DNA from: Alphaproteobacteria bacterium
Lineage (GTDB): Bacteria > Pseudomonadota > Alphaproteobacteria > Caulobacterales > Caulobacteraceae
Direction of reading: 5' to 3'
Assembly: GCA_025359785.1 (NCBI GenBank)
Contig: JANYET010000009.1
Coordinates: 1-38,947 of the forward strand
Length of the DNA stretch: 38,947 nt
In this document: piece by piece, positions 1 to 6,312 of the stretch
Layout of the letters: each line of letters begins with the position of its first letter
Numbering within the stretch: the first letter of the stretch is position 1
Program-made: the position numbers and the translations under genes
The notes under the pieces: model-generated
What the model saw: only the letters and a program-made list of their open reading frames with translations
Databases searched by the model: none
Told to the model about the DNA's origin: nothing

Positions 1-772
1 CAACGACATCGTCGACCGCGACATCGACGCAAAGGTGGCGCGAACCGCCCTGCGGCCGATCCCGGCCGGCCAGATCAGCGTCAGGCAGGCCTGGATGTTC
101 GTGATCGTCTGCTGCGCGATCGCGTTCGGCCTTTTGATCACCCTACCGCCGACCGCGGTGCTGCTGGGCGCGGCGTCGCTCATGCTGGTGGCCGCCTACC
201 CGTTCATGAAGCGGATCACCTGGTGGCCGCAGGCCTGGCTGGGCCTGACCTTCAACTGGGGCGCGCTGCTGGGATTCGCGGCGGCGACCGGCGCGGGTCC
301 CGAGCTGTGGCGGGGCATGGCGCCCTATGTGATCGAGACCGCCAACATCCGGCTCCTGATGCGGGCGCTGGCTGACAGCGCACTGACCTGGCCCGCGATC
401 CTGCTCTATGCGTCGGGCGTCTTCTGGACCCTGGGCTACGACACCATCTACGCGATCCAGGACCTGGAGGACGACGCGCTGGCCGGGGTGAAGTCCTCGG
501 CGCGCAGGCTGGGCGCCACCGCCCCGCTAGCCATCCTGGGCTTCTATCTGACAAGCCTGGCGCTGCTGATCGGCATGGGCGCGGCCGCGATGCTCGGCTC
601 ATATTTCTTCATCGGCCTGATCGCCTATGGGGTGCAGCTCATCTCGCAGGCCCGCAAGGTGCGCGTCGACGACGGCGCGTTGGCGTTGCGGCTCTTCAAG
701 TCCAATGGCTGGTCGGGCCTGATCCTGGTGATCGCCATCATAGCCGGCGCGCGTTGGATCCTGCCCTATTAG
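1..772 (+). CDS. ubiA: 4-hydroxybenzoate polyprenyltransferase UbiA (5' end cut by window)
   Basis: Integral membrane enzyme that attaches the polyprenyl tail to 4-hydroxybenzoate in ubiquinone synthesis. The frame is open from base 2 and begins NDIVDRDIDAKVART, the first Asp-rich prenyl-diphosphate/Mg site (NDxxDxxxD) of the UbiA family. The second Asp-rich motif is seen as DTIYAIQDLEDDALAGVKS (about bases 439-495). Several hydrophobic helices lie between and after the two motifs. About 257 codons are present; some 60-70 N-terminal residues should lie upstream of the window. The last codons (ILPY-stop) are duplicated just past the stop codon. A UbiD-family decarboxylase, acting later in the same pathway, lies at 28983. 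The family is certain; the assignment to 4-hydroxybenzoate rather than another aromatic acceptor is by similarity. Confidence 0.93.
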   Translation, partial: NDIVDRDIDAKVARTALRPIPAGQISVRQAWMFVIVCCAIAFGLLITLPPTAVLLGAASLMLVAAYPFMKRITWWPQAWLGLTFNWGALLGFAAATGAGPELWRGMAPYVIETANIRLLMRALADSALTWPAILLYASGVFWTLGYDTIYAIQDLEDDALAGVKSSARRLGATAPLAILGFYLTSLALLIGMGAAAMLGSYFFIGLIAYGVQLISQARKVRVDDGALALRLFKSNGWSGLILVIAIIAGARWILPY

Positions 773-793
773 GGGGGATCCTGCCTTACTAGG
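756..793 (+). repeat. Tandem duplication of the ubiA 3' end
   Basis: Bases 756-773 (GGATCCTGCCCTATTAGG) recur at 776-793 with two substitutions, a 20-bp period. The first copy holds the last codons and stop of ubiA. The second would encode the same ILPY-stop but is untranslated. It contributes one arm of the hairpin at 771-803. Confidence 0.75.
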
Positions 794-803
794 CGCTCCC
801 CCT
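771..803 (+). terminator. Nested hairpin after ubiA, possible terminator
   Basis: An outer stem AGGGGG (771-776) / CCCCCT (798-803) encloses an inner stem GCCT (783-786) / AGGC (791-794). There is no T-run after it, so intrinsic termination is uncertain. It lies directly at the ubiA stop codon and upstream of the desaturase gene. Confidence 0.35.
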
Positions 804-831
804 GCATCGCAGGATCGCGTACAATCCCCTC

Positions 832-1782
832 ATGGCCGTCGCCGCGCGCATCGATCCGAAAGCCTATTTCGAACCCCAGGAATGGGCGCCGCTGGCGCGC
901 CGTTCGCGGTGGAAGGGGCTGGCGCTGCTGGCCCACGCCTGGGTGGTGATCGGCCTCGCCATGGCCATGGCGGTGGTCTCGCCGTGGTGGCTGAAGCCGG
1001 TGACCATCCCGCTGGCGATCATGATCATCGGCGGCCGGCAACTGGGCGTCTCGATCCTGATGCATGACGCCGCGCACGCAGCCCTGCACCCGGACCTGGC
1101 GATCAACGACTGGGTCGGCAATCACCTGACCACCGGCGGCCTGATCGACTACCGGAACTACCACCTGCAGCACCACAAGTACGCCCAGCAGGCGGAGGAC
1201 CCCGACCTGGTGCTCTCCGCACCCTTCCCGATCACCCGCACCTCGCTGCGGCGCAAGATCGCCCGCGACCTGACCGGCCAGACCTATTGGAAGCAGCGCT
1301 GGTCGGGGCTGGTGAGCCGCATCGTCCACCGCAAGCCGGACGAGCCGCTCTGGCCGCTGGTCAAGGCCGCGATCTGGGGCCGCCGCCGGTTCCTGGCCGG
1401 CATGGTGGTGACGGTGGCCGTGACCGCGCCCTTTGGCCTGTGGTGGGTGTGGCCGGTGCTGTGGCTGGTTCCACAGGCGACCTGGCTGCCGATGATCAGC
1501 CGGCTGCGCAACATCGCCGAGCACGCCTGCGTCGCCAAGGACGAGCCCGACCCGCTACGCCACGCGCGCACCACCAGCGCCAACTGGATCGAGCGGGCGG
1601 TGATCGCGCCCTATTTCGTGAACTACCACTGCGAGCACCACATGTTCATGCATGTGCCCTGCTACAATCTGCCCCGCGCGCACCGCCTGCTCGCGGCCAA
1701 GGGCGTGCTGCCCGGCATGCTGACGGCGCCGGGCTATCTCAGCATGCTCAGGGTCGCCACGGCGAGGCCAGCCGCCGCTTAG
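832..1782 (+). CDS. Membrane fatty-acid desaturase family protein
   Basis: A 316-residue di-iron membrane desaturase/hydroxylase. The three histidine boxes are visible: HDAAH (residues 78-82), HLQHH (111-115) and HCEHH (266-270), the last followed by MFMHVP as in acyl-lipid desaturases. Hydrophobic segments near residues 31-70 and 185-215 fit the usual four-helix topology with all boxes on the cytoplasmic side. It probably desaturates or hydroxylates membrane lipid acyl chains using an external electron donor; the regiochemistry cannot be read from the sequence. There is no clear Shine-Dalgarno in front of the ATG. Its stop codon overlaps that of the convergent PEP-CTERM gene (TTAG, 1779-1782). 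Confidence 0.85.
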   Translation: MAVAARIDPKAYFEPQEWAPLARRSRWKGLALLAHAWVVIGLAMAMAVVSPWWLKPVTIPLAIMIIGGRQLGVSILMHDAAHAALHPDLAINDWVGNHLTTGGLIDYRNYHLQHHKYAQQAEDPDLVLSAPFPITRTSLRRKIARDLTGQTYWKQRWSGLVSRIVHRKPDEPLWPLVKAAIWGRRRFLAGMVVTVAVTAPFGLWWVWPVLWLVPQATWLPMISRLRNIAEHACVAKDEPDPLRHARTTSANWIERAVIAPYFVNYHCEHHMFMHVPCYNLPRAHRLLAAKGVLPGMLTAPGYLSMLRVATARPAAA

Positions 1783-2420
1783 ACGCGGATCGGCGCCAGC
1801 TGCAGGCGCTGGCTGCGCTGACGGCGCAGCATCGCGCCCAGGCCGCCGAAGCCCACCATCATCAGGGCCCAGCTCGCCGGTTCCGGAACGCCGCCGGCGC
1901 TATCGGTGACCTGGATGTTCTCAAGGCCCCAGCCTTCGTCGCCCGTTCCTTGGAACCCGGCATGGCCGTCGGTCAGGCTGACGTATTTGAAGCTCAGGGT
2001 ATTGACGCCGGCCTGCAGCGCCAGGGGCGCCGAGACCATAACCTGTCCACCGGCCCAGGTGATGTTGGTCAGGTTGCCGGAGTTGTTGACGATGCTGGAA
2101 CCGACGGGCGCGAAGAACACCACGTCGTTGCCGCCGCCGCCCAGGTTGAAGGTCCCCGACAGGATGTCGACGCCGTTCAGGGTGAGCGTGAAATCGTCTT
2201 CGTAGAAGTTCTGGCCGTCGAGGCTGGCGTAACCGTCGATGATGAACGAGGCCAGGCCCGCACCGGCGGCCGCATTGAAGCTCGCGGTGGCTATATTGTC
2301 GGTGGCGAACTCGATGGTCGCGCCAGGATAGCTGAAAACAACCGAAGCCTGGGCGGTCGCCGCGCTGGCCAGGGTTGCGATGGCGATGGCTGAAGCCAGG
2401 AGTTTCGTCTGAAGGCGCAT
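1779..2420 (-). CDS. PEPxxWA-CTERM sorting domain protein (first copy)
   Basis: A secreted surface protein of 213 residues. It has an N-terminal signal peptide (MRLQTKLLASAIAIATLASA, cleaved near AQAS) and a C-terminal sorting tail from about residue 178: VPEPASWA, a short hydrophobic helix, then LRRQR. This tripartite tail is the PEP-CTERM type handled by exosortase-like enzymes; no exosortase lies in the window. The central region is Gly/Asn/Thr-rich and beta-like, without a recognised catalytic motif. The basic end is unusually long (SQRLQLAPIRV follows the Arg cluster). The ATG at 2420 is preferred over the upstream TTG at 2438 because it directly precedes the signal peptide. Convergent with the desaturase; divergent from the ExbB-like gene. 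Function unknown. Confidence 0.85.
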   Translation of the reverse strand: MRLQTKLLASAIAIATLASAATAQASVVFSYPGATIEFATDNIATASFNAAAGAGLASFIIDGYASLDGQNFYEDDFTLTLNGVDILSGTFNLGGGGNDVVFFAPVGSSIVNNSGNLTNITWAGGQVMVSAPLALQAGVNTLSFKYVSLTDGHAGFQGTGDEGWGLENIQVTDSAGGVPEPASWALMMVGFGGLGAMLRRQRSQRLQLAPIRV

Positions 2421-2440
2421 GGCGGCATCCCGTCCCAAAT

Positions 2441-2457
2441 CGAGCCACGATGGCTCG
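2441..2457. promoter_or_regulatory. Inverted repeat in the 5' region of the first PEP-CTERM gene
   Basis: CGAGCCA (2441-2447) and TGGCTCG (2451-2457) are perfect inverted arms around a 3-nt centre, 21-37 nt upstream of the ATG at 2420. It could be an operator or an RNA hairpin in the leader. The TGGCTC/GAGCCA half-site recurs, in the opposite relative orientation, in the palindrome in front of the second PEP-CTERM gene (11661-11678). Confidence 0.4.
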
Positions 2458-2502
2458 CGTTCGAGGCGAGGGCTGCAACAAGGGCGCCGGCTTGACTCTC
2501 GG

Positions 2503-2518
2503 TATTACAGATGTAGTC
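2503..2518 (+). promoter_or_regulatory. BlaI/MecI/CopY-type operator
   Basis: The sequence TATTACAGATGTAGTC contains the TACA-NN-TGTA dyad (2506-2515) recognised by BlaI/MecI/CopY winged-helix repressors, and matches the remembered BlaI box TACTACATATGTAGTA at 13 of 16 positions. A second related site, ATTACnnATGT, lies 24 bp further on (2528-2538). No blaI/blaR gene is in the window, so the regulator would act in trans. It lies about 40 bp upstream of the ExbB-like gene. The role is inferred from the motif only. Confidence 0.5.
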
Positions 2519-2548
2519 TCCAAATAGATTACGAATGTCATTTGGAGA
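2517..2548 (+). promoter_or_regulatory. Stem-loop that masks the ribosome-binding site of the ExbB-like gene
   Basis: TCTCCAAAT (2517-2525) is perfectly complementary to ATTTGGAGA (2540-2548) across a 14-nt loop. The right arm contains the Shine-Dalgarno GGAG (2544-2547) that serves the ATG at 2556. If it lies inside the transcript, the stem would hide the ribosome site and could act as a translational switch. The arrangement is seen; its use is inference. Confidence 0.45.
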
Positions 2549-2555
2549 AACGCCG

Positions 2556-3122
2556 ATGTCGAAACTGACCCGTCTCGTTCGCTGGACGAGTATCGCCGCA
2601 GCCGGAACGCTCATGGGAGCTCCGGCCCTCGCCGCTGATGGAGTTTCGCCGCCGGACACGGCGGTGACCCTGGTGGCGCCCGAATACCGCTTGGCGATCG
2701 GCGGCGTCGTGACCCACGCAAAGCCCCTTATCATGCTGATCTTCGTGGGCCTGATCGTCGCGATAGCCTATGCGGCGTTCGTCTATGTCCGCGGCTTCGC
2801 CACCCAGAGGGGTCGGCCGGTCGGCGGCCTCACCTTCCTTTCGGCCCTCGCGGCCGGCGGTCCGTTGATCGGGCTATTCGGCGCGGCCTATGGCGTGCTC
2901 GACATGTGTATCGGCATCGCCAACAAGCGGCCCCCGGCGACCCTGATCATGCTGGCGCCGGGCTACGCGGAGGCCATGCTCTCCATCACCCTGGGCCTGC
3001 TCGCCGGCGCCATCGCCGTGATCGGCCACCGCCACCTGACGGGTCGGGCGCAGCCCATCGCCCAGACCGCTCCGGCGGCGCCCGAATCGCCGGCCACCCA
3101 CCTGGCCCGCGCGATGGGCTAA
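2556..3122 (+). CDS. MotA/TolQ/ExbB-like proton-channel family protein
   Basis: 188 residues. An N-terminal signal-like segment ends near GAPALAADG. Three hydrophobic helices follow (about residues 53-76, 91-114 and 131-154). The segment LSALAAGGPLIGLFGAAYGV and the later PGYAEAMLSITLGLLAGAIAV match the two conserved pore helices of ExbB/TolQ/MotA. Such proteins form proton channels that energise TonB-like or Tol-like partners in the inner membrane; no ExbD/TolR partner is adjacent. The start at 2556 is chosen because GGAG lies 8 nt before it and the signal-like segment follows. The gene sits behind a BlaI-like operator and a hairpin covering the ribosome site, so it may respond to cell-wall or antibiotic stress (inference). 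Confidence 0.7.
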   Translation: MSKLTRLVRWTSIAAAGTLMGAPALAADGVSPPDTAVTLVAPEYRLAIGGVVTHAKPLIMLIFVGLIVAIAYAAFVYVRGFATQRGRPVGGLTFLSALAAGGPLIGLFGAAYGVLDMCIGIANKRPPATLIMLAPGYAEAMLSITLGLLAGAIAVIGHRHLTGRAQPIAQTAPAAPESPATHLARAMG

Positions 3123-4342
3123 GGCGCCACCCGCTTGGCGGTGAACAGCGCCTCGATCTCGTCGGGCCGCGGGTTGTTGAAGTCCAGGCGGATGCGGCCG
3201 TCCTCGGTGCGGGAGACCACCACCGGCGCGCTCGAGTTGGTCAGCATCCAGCCCTTGGGCAGGACCACGGCGTTATTGGCCCGGCCGAAGGTGCGGTCGA
3301 AGACCAGCTCGTCGCCGACCAGCCTGTAACGGCCGGGGTCGGTGTAGGTCTCGCTCATCCGCAGGCGGATCGACTGGCCGGCGTTCAGCGGCTTGAAGTT
3401 GAAGACCACGATCTCGCTTTCGGGCGTGACCTTGCCCAGTTCGTGGTCCTCGATCCCCGCCTTGGTGATCTCCGCGCCCTTCAGATGGACAGCCGGAATG
3501 GTCTCTCCGGTGTCGAGGTTCCTGGCGCTGGGATTGGTCGCCACCGAGCCGGTGCGGACCACATTGATGTAGCGCGAGGTCCCGGCCTTTTCCTCGGTGT
3601 AGTCATGGTAGAGGTCGAAGGCGTGGGTCTCGGGGGCCTGCAGGAAATAGACGATGTCGCGGGTCTGCTTCGCCCGCTCGCCGAACTTGCCCGTCACGCT
3701 GCTGGCCGTGGCCGACAGCGTCGCCGGTGACGCCCGAAGCTTCAGGGGCGCCTCGCCCGGTGTCACGTTGAAAAAGCTGACGCGCAGGCGACCGTCGGCC
3801 TCCTGCGTCACCTGTGAGGGGTAGTTGCAGCTGACCAGGACATAGCCCTTGGGCAGGACCACGGCGTTCTTCTTGATGCCGAGGCCGCGGTCGAAGACGA
3901 TGTCCTGGCCCTCGAGGCGGTAGCTCTTGGGATCCTCGTAGGTCTTTTCGATCAGCATCCGGGCCTCGCCGCCATCGGCCGGCACGGGACGGGCAAGCTC
4001 GACGCGGATGTAGTCGCTGGCCGGGTCGGCGTCCGGCAGGCCGGTCGTCTTGGCGCTCTCGCCGGACACCTGGGCGAACTTCAGCGGCTGGCCGGTGGCC
4101 AGGTCGGTGACCTTTTCGTCCGACGCCACCGAACCCTTGCGGATCGGGTTGAAGAAGGCGGTCGCGCCGGGGCGGATCGCGGTGATGTCATAGAGGATGC
4201 GGAACTTGGCCGAGCCCGGCGCCAGCAGCTCATAGCGCGTGTAGCCGTTGGCCTCCTGCGGCTGGTGCTGGCCCTGCGCCTGCGCGCTCCAGCCCGCCGC
4301 CAGGACGGCGGCCGACACCAACAACGCGCCCAGTATCCGCAT
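3119..4342 (-). CDS. Secreted protein with two tandem copies of one domain, function unknown
   Basis: 407 residues with a signal peptide (about 1-23, cut near AQAQ). The mature protein is an internal duplication of roughly 160-residue units, about residues 40-195 and 240-395. Matching stretches include RKGSVASDEK/RTGSVATNPS, EKTYEDPKSYRLEGQDIVFDR/SETYTDPGRYRLVGDELVFDR and KNAVVLPKGYVLV/NNAVVLPKGWMLT. The repeated unit looks beta-rich and has no catalytic motif that I recognise. A GGGGGACGGG run before the ATG acts as the ribosome site. Its stop codon touches that of the convergent ExbB-like gene (overlap 3119-3122). I do not recognise a named family; a periplasmic or surface binding role is only a guess. 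Confidence 0.75.
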   Translation of the reverse strand: MRILGALLVSAAVLAAGWSAQAQGQHQPQEANGYTRYELLAPGSAKFRILYDITAIRPGATAFFNPIRKGSVASDEKVTDLATGQPLKFAQVSGESAKTTGLPDADPASDYIRVELARPVPADGGEARMLIEKTYEDPKSYRLEGQDIVFDRGLGIKKNAVVLPKGYVLVSCNYPSQVTQEADGRLRVSFFNVTPGEAPLKLRASPATLSATASSVTGKFGERAKQTRDIVYFLQAPETHAFDLYHDYTEEKAGTSRYINVVRTGSVATNPSARNLDTGETIPAVHLKGAEITKAGIEDHELGKVTPESEIVVFNFKPLNAGQSIRLRMSETYTDPGRYRLVGDELVFDRTFGRANNAVVLPKGWMLTNSSAPVVVSRTEDGRIRLDFNNPRPDEIEALFTAKRVAP

Positions 4343-4427
4343 GCCCGTCCCCCGAATTGAGCTGTGACTTATGACGGTCCCGTTCCCACTGTCATCAAGT
4401 CAGTTGCCGGCGCCGATGGGAACGCGC

Positions 4428-4799
4428 TCAGATGCCCGCGAGCCGCTTGGGCGCCGCCAGCCGCCAACTGCTCAACAGGCGGGCTTCCACATGGTCCCAG
4501 TCAAGTTCGTCGGCCGCCAGGCTCATGGCGATCCAGCCGGAGGGGCCGATGTAGGCGGGCCAGGTGAACAGGTCGGGGTCGGCCTCCATCAGCATTTCCT
4601 GCTCGTCGCGGCCGGTCGTCTTCACACAGACAGCGGTCGTTTCGTCGCCGTGATGGTTGTGCCGAAAATAGGCGAACATCTTTCCGGCCACCCGGAAGGC
4701 CGGGATGCCATGCGAGACGATCTCGTCGGTCTCCGGCAAGGCCAGGCAGGATGTCCGCAGGCGGAGCAGGACGGCATCGGGCTCGCGCGCCAGCTTCAC
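4428..4799 (-). CDS. MmcQ/YjbR family protein
   Basis: A 123-residue cytoplasmic protein of the MmcQ/YjbR double-wing fold. Typical elements are CLALPETDEIVSHGIPAFRVAGKMFAYF near the start, then AVCVKTTGRDEQEMLMEADPDLFTWPAYIGPSGWIAMSL, and the aromatic C-terminal part. The start is a GTG 4 nt after the stop codon of the SDR gene, so the two are probably co-transcribed and translationally coupled. The biochemical role of the family is unsettled; DNA binding has been proposed from the fold. A second, distantly similar member lies at 27205. Confidence 0.8.
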   Translation of the reverse strand: MKLAREPDAVLLRLRTSCLALPETDEIVSHGIPAFRVAGKMFAYFRHNHHGDETTAVCVKTTGRDEQEMLMEADPDLFTWPAYIGPSGWIAMSLAADELDWDHVEARLLSSWRLAAPKRLAGI

Positions 4800-4803
4800 C
4801 GCC

Positions 4804-5823
4804 TCAGACCGCTCCGACGGCGATCAGGCTCTCGGCGCAGTCGACCACCGTCTGCTCGATCGGCCGAGGCTTCCAGCCCAGCATCCGCTGAGCCTTTTCC
4901 GAGGAATTGTCGTGCCGGTGGCCGAGGCTGGGAGCGACCGAGCCCAGGTCCTTGTCGAATAGGCCCGCCAGCCGGATCACGAAGTCCGGGACCTTGCGGG
5001 TCGGGACCTTGGCGGCCTTGTCGCCCAGGCGCGCGCGCAGGATGTCGGCGATCTCGCCCATCCAGGCATATTGGCCCGCCGCGATGAACCGCTCGCCGGC
5101 CGCCTTCGGATCGGTCATGGCCGCGATGTGCAGGCTGGCCACGTCGCGCACGTCGACGATGTTGAAGCCCAGCCGCGGGATACCGGGCACCCGGCCGGAC
5201 AGCAGCCGCTCGACCACCTGCACGGATTCCGAAAAGTCGCGGCTGGTCACCGGCCCCAGCACCAGGGCCGGGTTCACCGTCGCCATCGTGGTCTTGCCAT
5301 CCGAGGAATTGATCAGGTCCCAGGCCGCCCGTTCGGCCAGCGTCTTCGATTGCGCATAGGCGCTGACCTTCGGCGCGGCGGGGTCGGTCCAGTGGGTCTC
5401 GTCGCTGGCCCAGGAGCCGGCGACGCCCTTGCTGGTGGCCGCGACCGAGGAGGTCAGGACCACGCGCTTGACGCCCGCCCTGATCGCCGCGGAAACCGCC
5501 CGCTTGGCGCCCTCGCGGGCCGGGACGATCAGGTCGTTCGGGTCCTTTGGATCGGCGACGCCCAGCGGCGAGGCCACGTGCAGGACGTAGTCACAGCCTG
5601 CGACGGCCTCGTCCCAGCCGGCGTCGGCGGTGAGGTTGGCGGCATGGAAGCTCAGGCGATTGCCGGGGTCGGTGATCTTGCTCAGGGCGGCCCGGACGGC
5701 GGCCTCCTTGGCGAGGTCGCGGACCGTGGTGCGCACCACATAGCCCTGCTGCAGCAGGCCGGCCACGCACCATCCGCCGATGTAGCCCGATCCGCCGGTC
5801 ACCAGCACCGTTTCACCGCTCAT
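4804..5823 (-). CDS. NAD(P)-dependent extended SDR, dihydroflavonol-4-reductase-like
   Basis: A 339-residue extended short-chain dehydrogenase. The Rossmann NAD(P) site is TGGSGYIGG (about residues 9-17), followed by basic residues (TTVRDL) typical of NADPH users. The catalytic motif is YAQSK (Tyr/Lys) with the Ser-rich TSSVAATS stretch before it. The order fits the dihydroflavonol/cinnamoyl-CoA/aldehyde reductase branch, which reduces aldehydes or ketones; the substrate is unknown. GAGGGGCGG lies just upstream of the ATG. A sigma70-like promoter is proposed at 5850-5878. The MmcQ/YjbR gene follows after 4 nt. Confidence 0.85.
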   Translation of the reverse strand: MSGETVLVTGGSGYIGGWCVAGLLQQGYVVRTTVRDLAKEAAVRAALSKITDPGNRLSFHAANLTADAGWDEAVAGCDYVLHVASPLGVADPKDPNDLIVPAREGAKRAVSAAIRAGVKRVVLTSSVAATSKGVAGSWASDETHWTDPAAPKVSAYAQSKTLAERAAWDLINSSDGKTTMATVNPALVLGPVTSRDFSESVQVVERLLSGRVPGIPRLGFNIVDVRDVASLHIAAMTDPKAAGERFIAAGQYAWMGEIADILRARLGDKAAKVPTRKVPDFVIRLAGLFDKDLGSVAPSLGHRHDNSSEKAQRMLGWKPRPIEQTVVDCAESLIAVGAV

Positions 5824-5849
5824 CGTCCGCCCCTCATGTTGACACTGCT

Positions 5850-5878
5850 AAGATAGCGCCAAACCCGGGCCCTGCCAA
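5850..5878 (-). promoter_or_regulatory. Sigma70-like promoter of the SDR / MmcQ unit
   Basis: On the reverse strand TTGGCA (5873-5878) and TATCTT (5850-5855) are separated by exactly 17 nt. The predicted start would leave a leader of about 20 nt holding the ribosome site GAGGGGCGG (5827-5835). The fit is good for a GC-rich genome but untested. Confidence 0.45.
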
Positions 5879-5908
5879 CGCCGGCGTCGGCGGATTGGCC
5901 GAACGGCC

Positions 5909-5935
5909 TGCAACTTCGTGCATGGCGATGCAACT
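5909..5935 (+). promoter_or_regulatory. Candidate operator upstream of the XRE regulator
   Basis: TGCAACT occurs at 5909-5915 and again at 5929-5935, a 20-bp period (two helical turns). Between them TGCAT (5919-5923) and ATGCA (5928-5932) form an inverted pair. It lies 35-61 bp before the ATG of the XRE gene, a usual place for autoregulation. The binding protein is inferred from position only. Confidence 0.3.
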
Positions 5936-5969
5936 GCGCGTCGTGGTCGATCGACCCTAGGTTCGGGTC

Positions 5970-6302
5970 ATGGAAGCTCAGACGATCTACTCCGACCTCA
6001 ACCCCGACCGCGCCGCGCCCCCGCGCCTGCGGCAGGTGAGCATCAATGCCGCGGCCACCCGGTATGTGCAGGAACGCCTGGGCCGCGCCATTCGCCATCG
6101 CCGGCGGATGAAGGAGCTGACCCTGCAGGACCTCGCCCGCGCCTGCGGCGTCACCTTCCAGCAGGTCCACAAGTACGAGAGCGGCCTCTGCAGCCTGTCA
6201 GCCTCGCAGCTCTGGGCCATCGCCCGGGTGCTCGAGGCGCCGGTGAGCTACTTCTACGAAGCCCTCGAGGCCTCCGACGTGTGGGGCGAGCACGCGGCCT
6301 GA
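5970..6302 (+). CDS. XRE-family helix-turn-helix regulator
   Basis: A 110-residue DNA-binding protein with a single Cro/C1-type domain (about residues 36-92). It reads LGRAIRHRRRMKELTLQDLARACGV, then TFQQVHKYESG as turn and recognition helix, then LSASQLWAIARVLEAPVSYFY. The N-terminal 30 residues are probably disordered; the C-terminal tail is short and acidic, with no ligand domain. Proteins of this shape are common in Caulobacterales and rhizobia. There is no toxin partner next to it, so a toxin-antitoxin role is not supported. Its target is unknown; the direct repeats just upstream suggest autoregulation. The convergent carboxypeptidase gene ends 10 nt away. Confidence 0.88.
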   Translation: MEAQTIYSDLNPDRAAPPRLRQVSINAAATRYVQERLGRAIRHRRRMKELTLQDLARACGVTFQQVHKYESGLCSLSASQLWAIARVLEAPVSYFYEALEASDVWGEHAA

Positions 6303-6312
6303 TCCTATTGCG

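Noticed and set aside
5970..6302. Toxin-antitoxin pair with the XRE protein
   Set aside because: No small toxin-like gene on either side.
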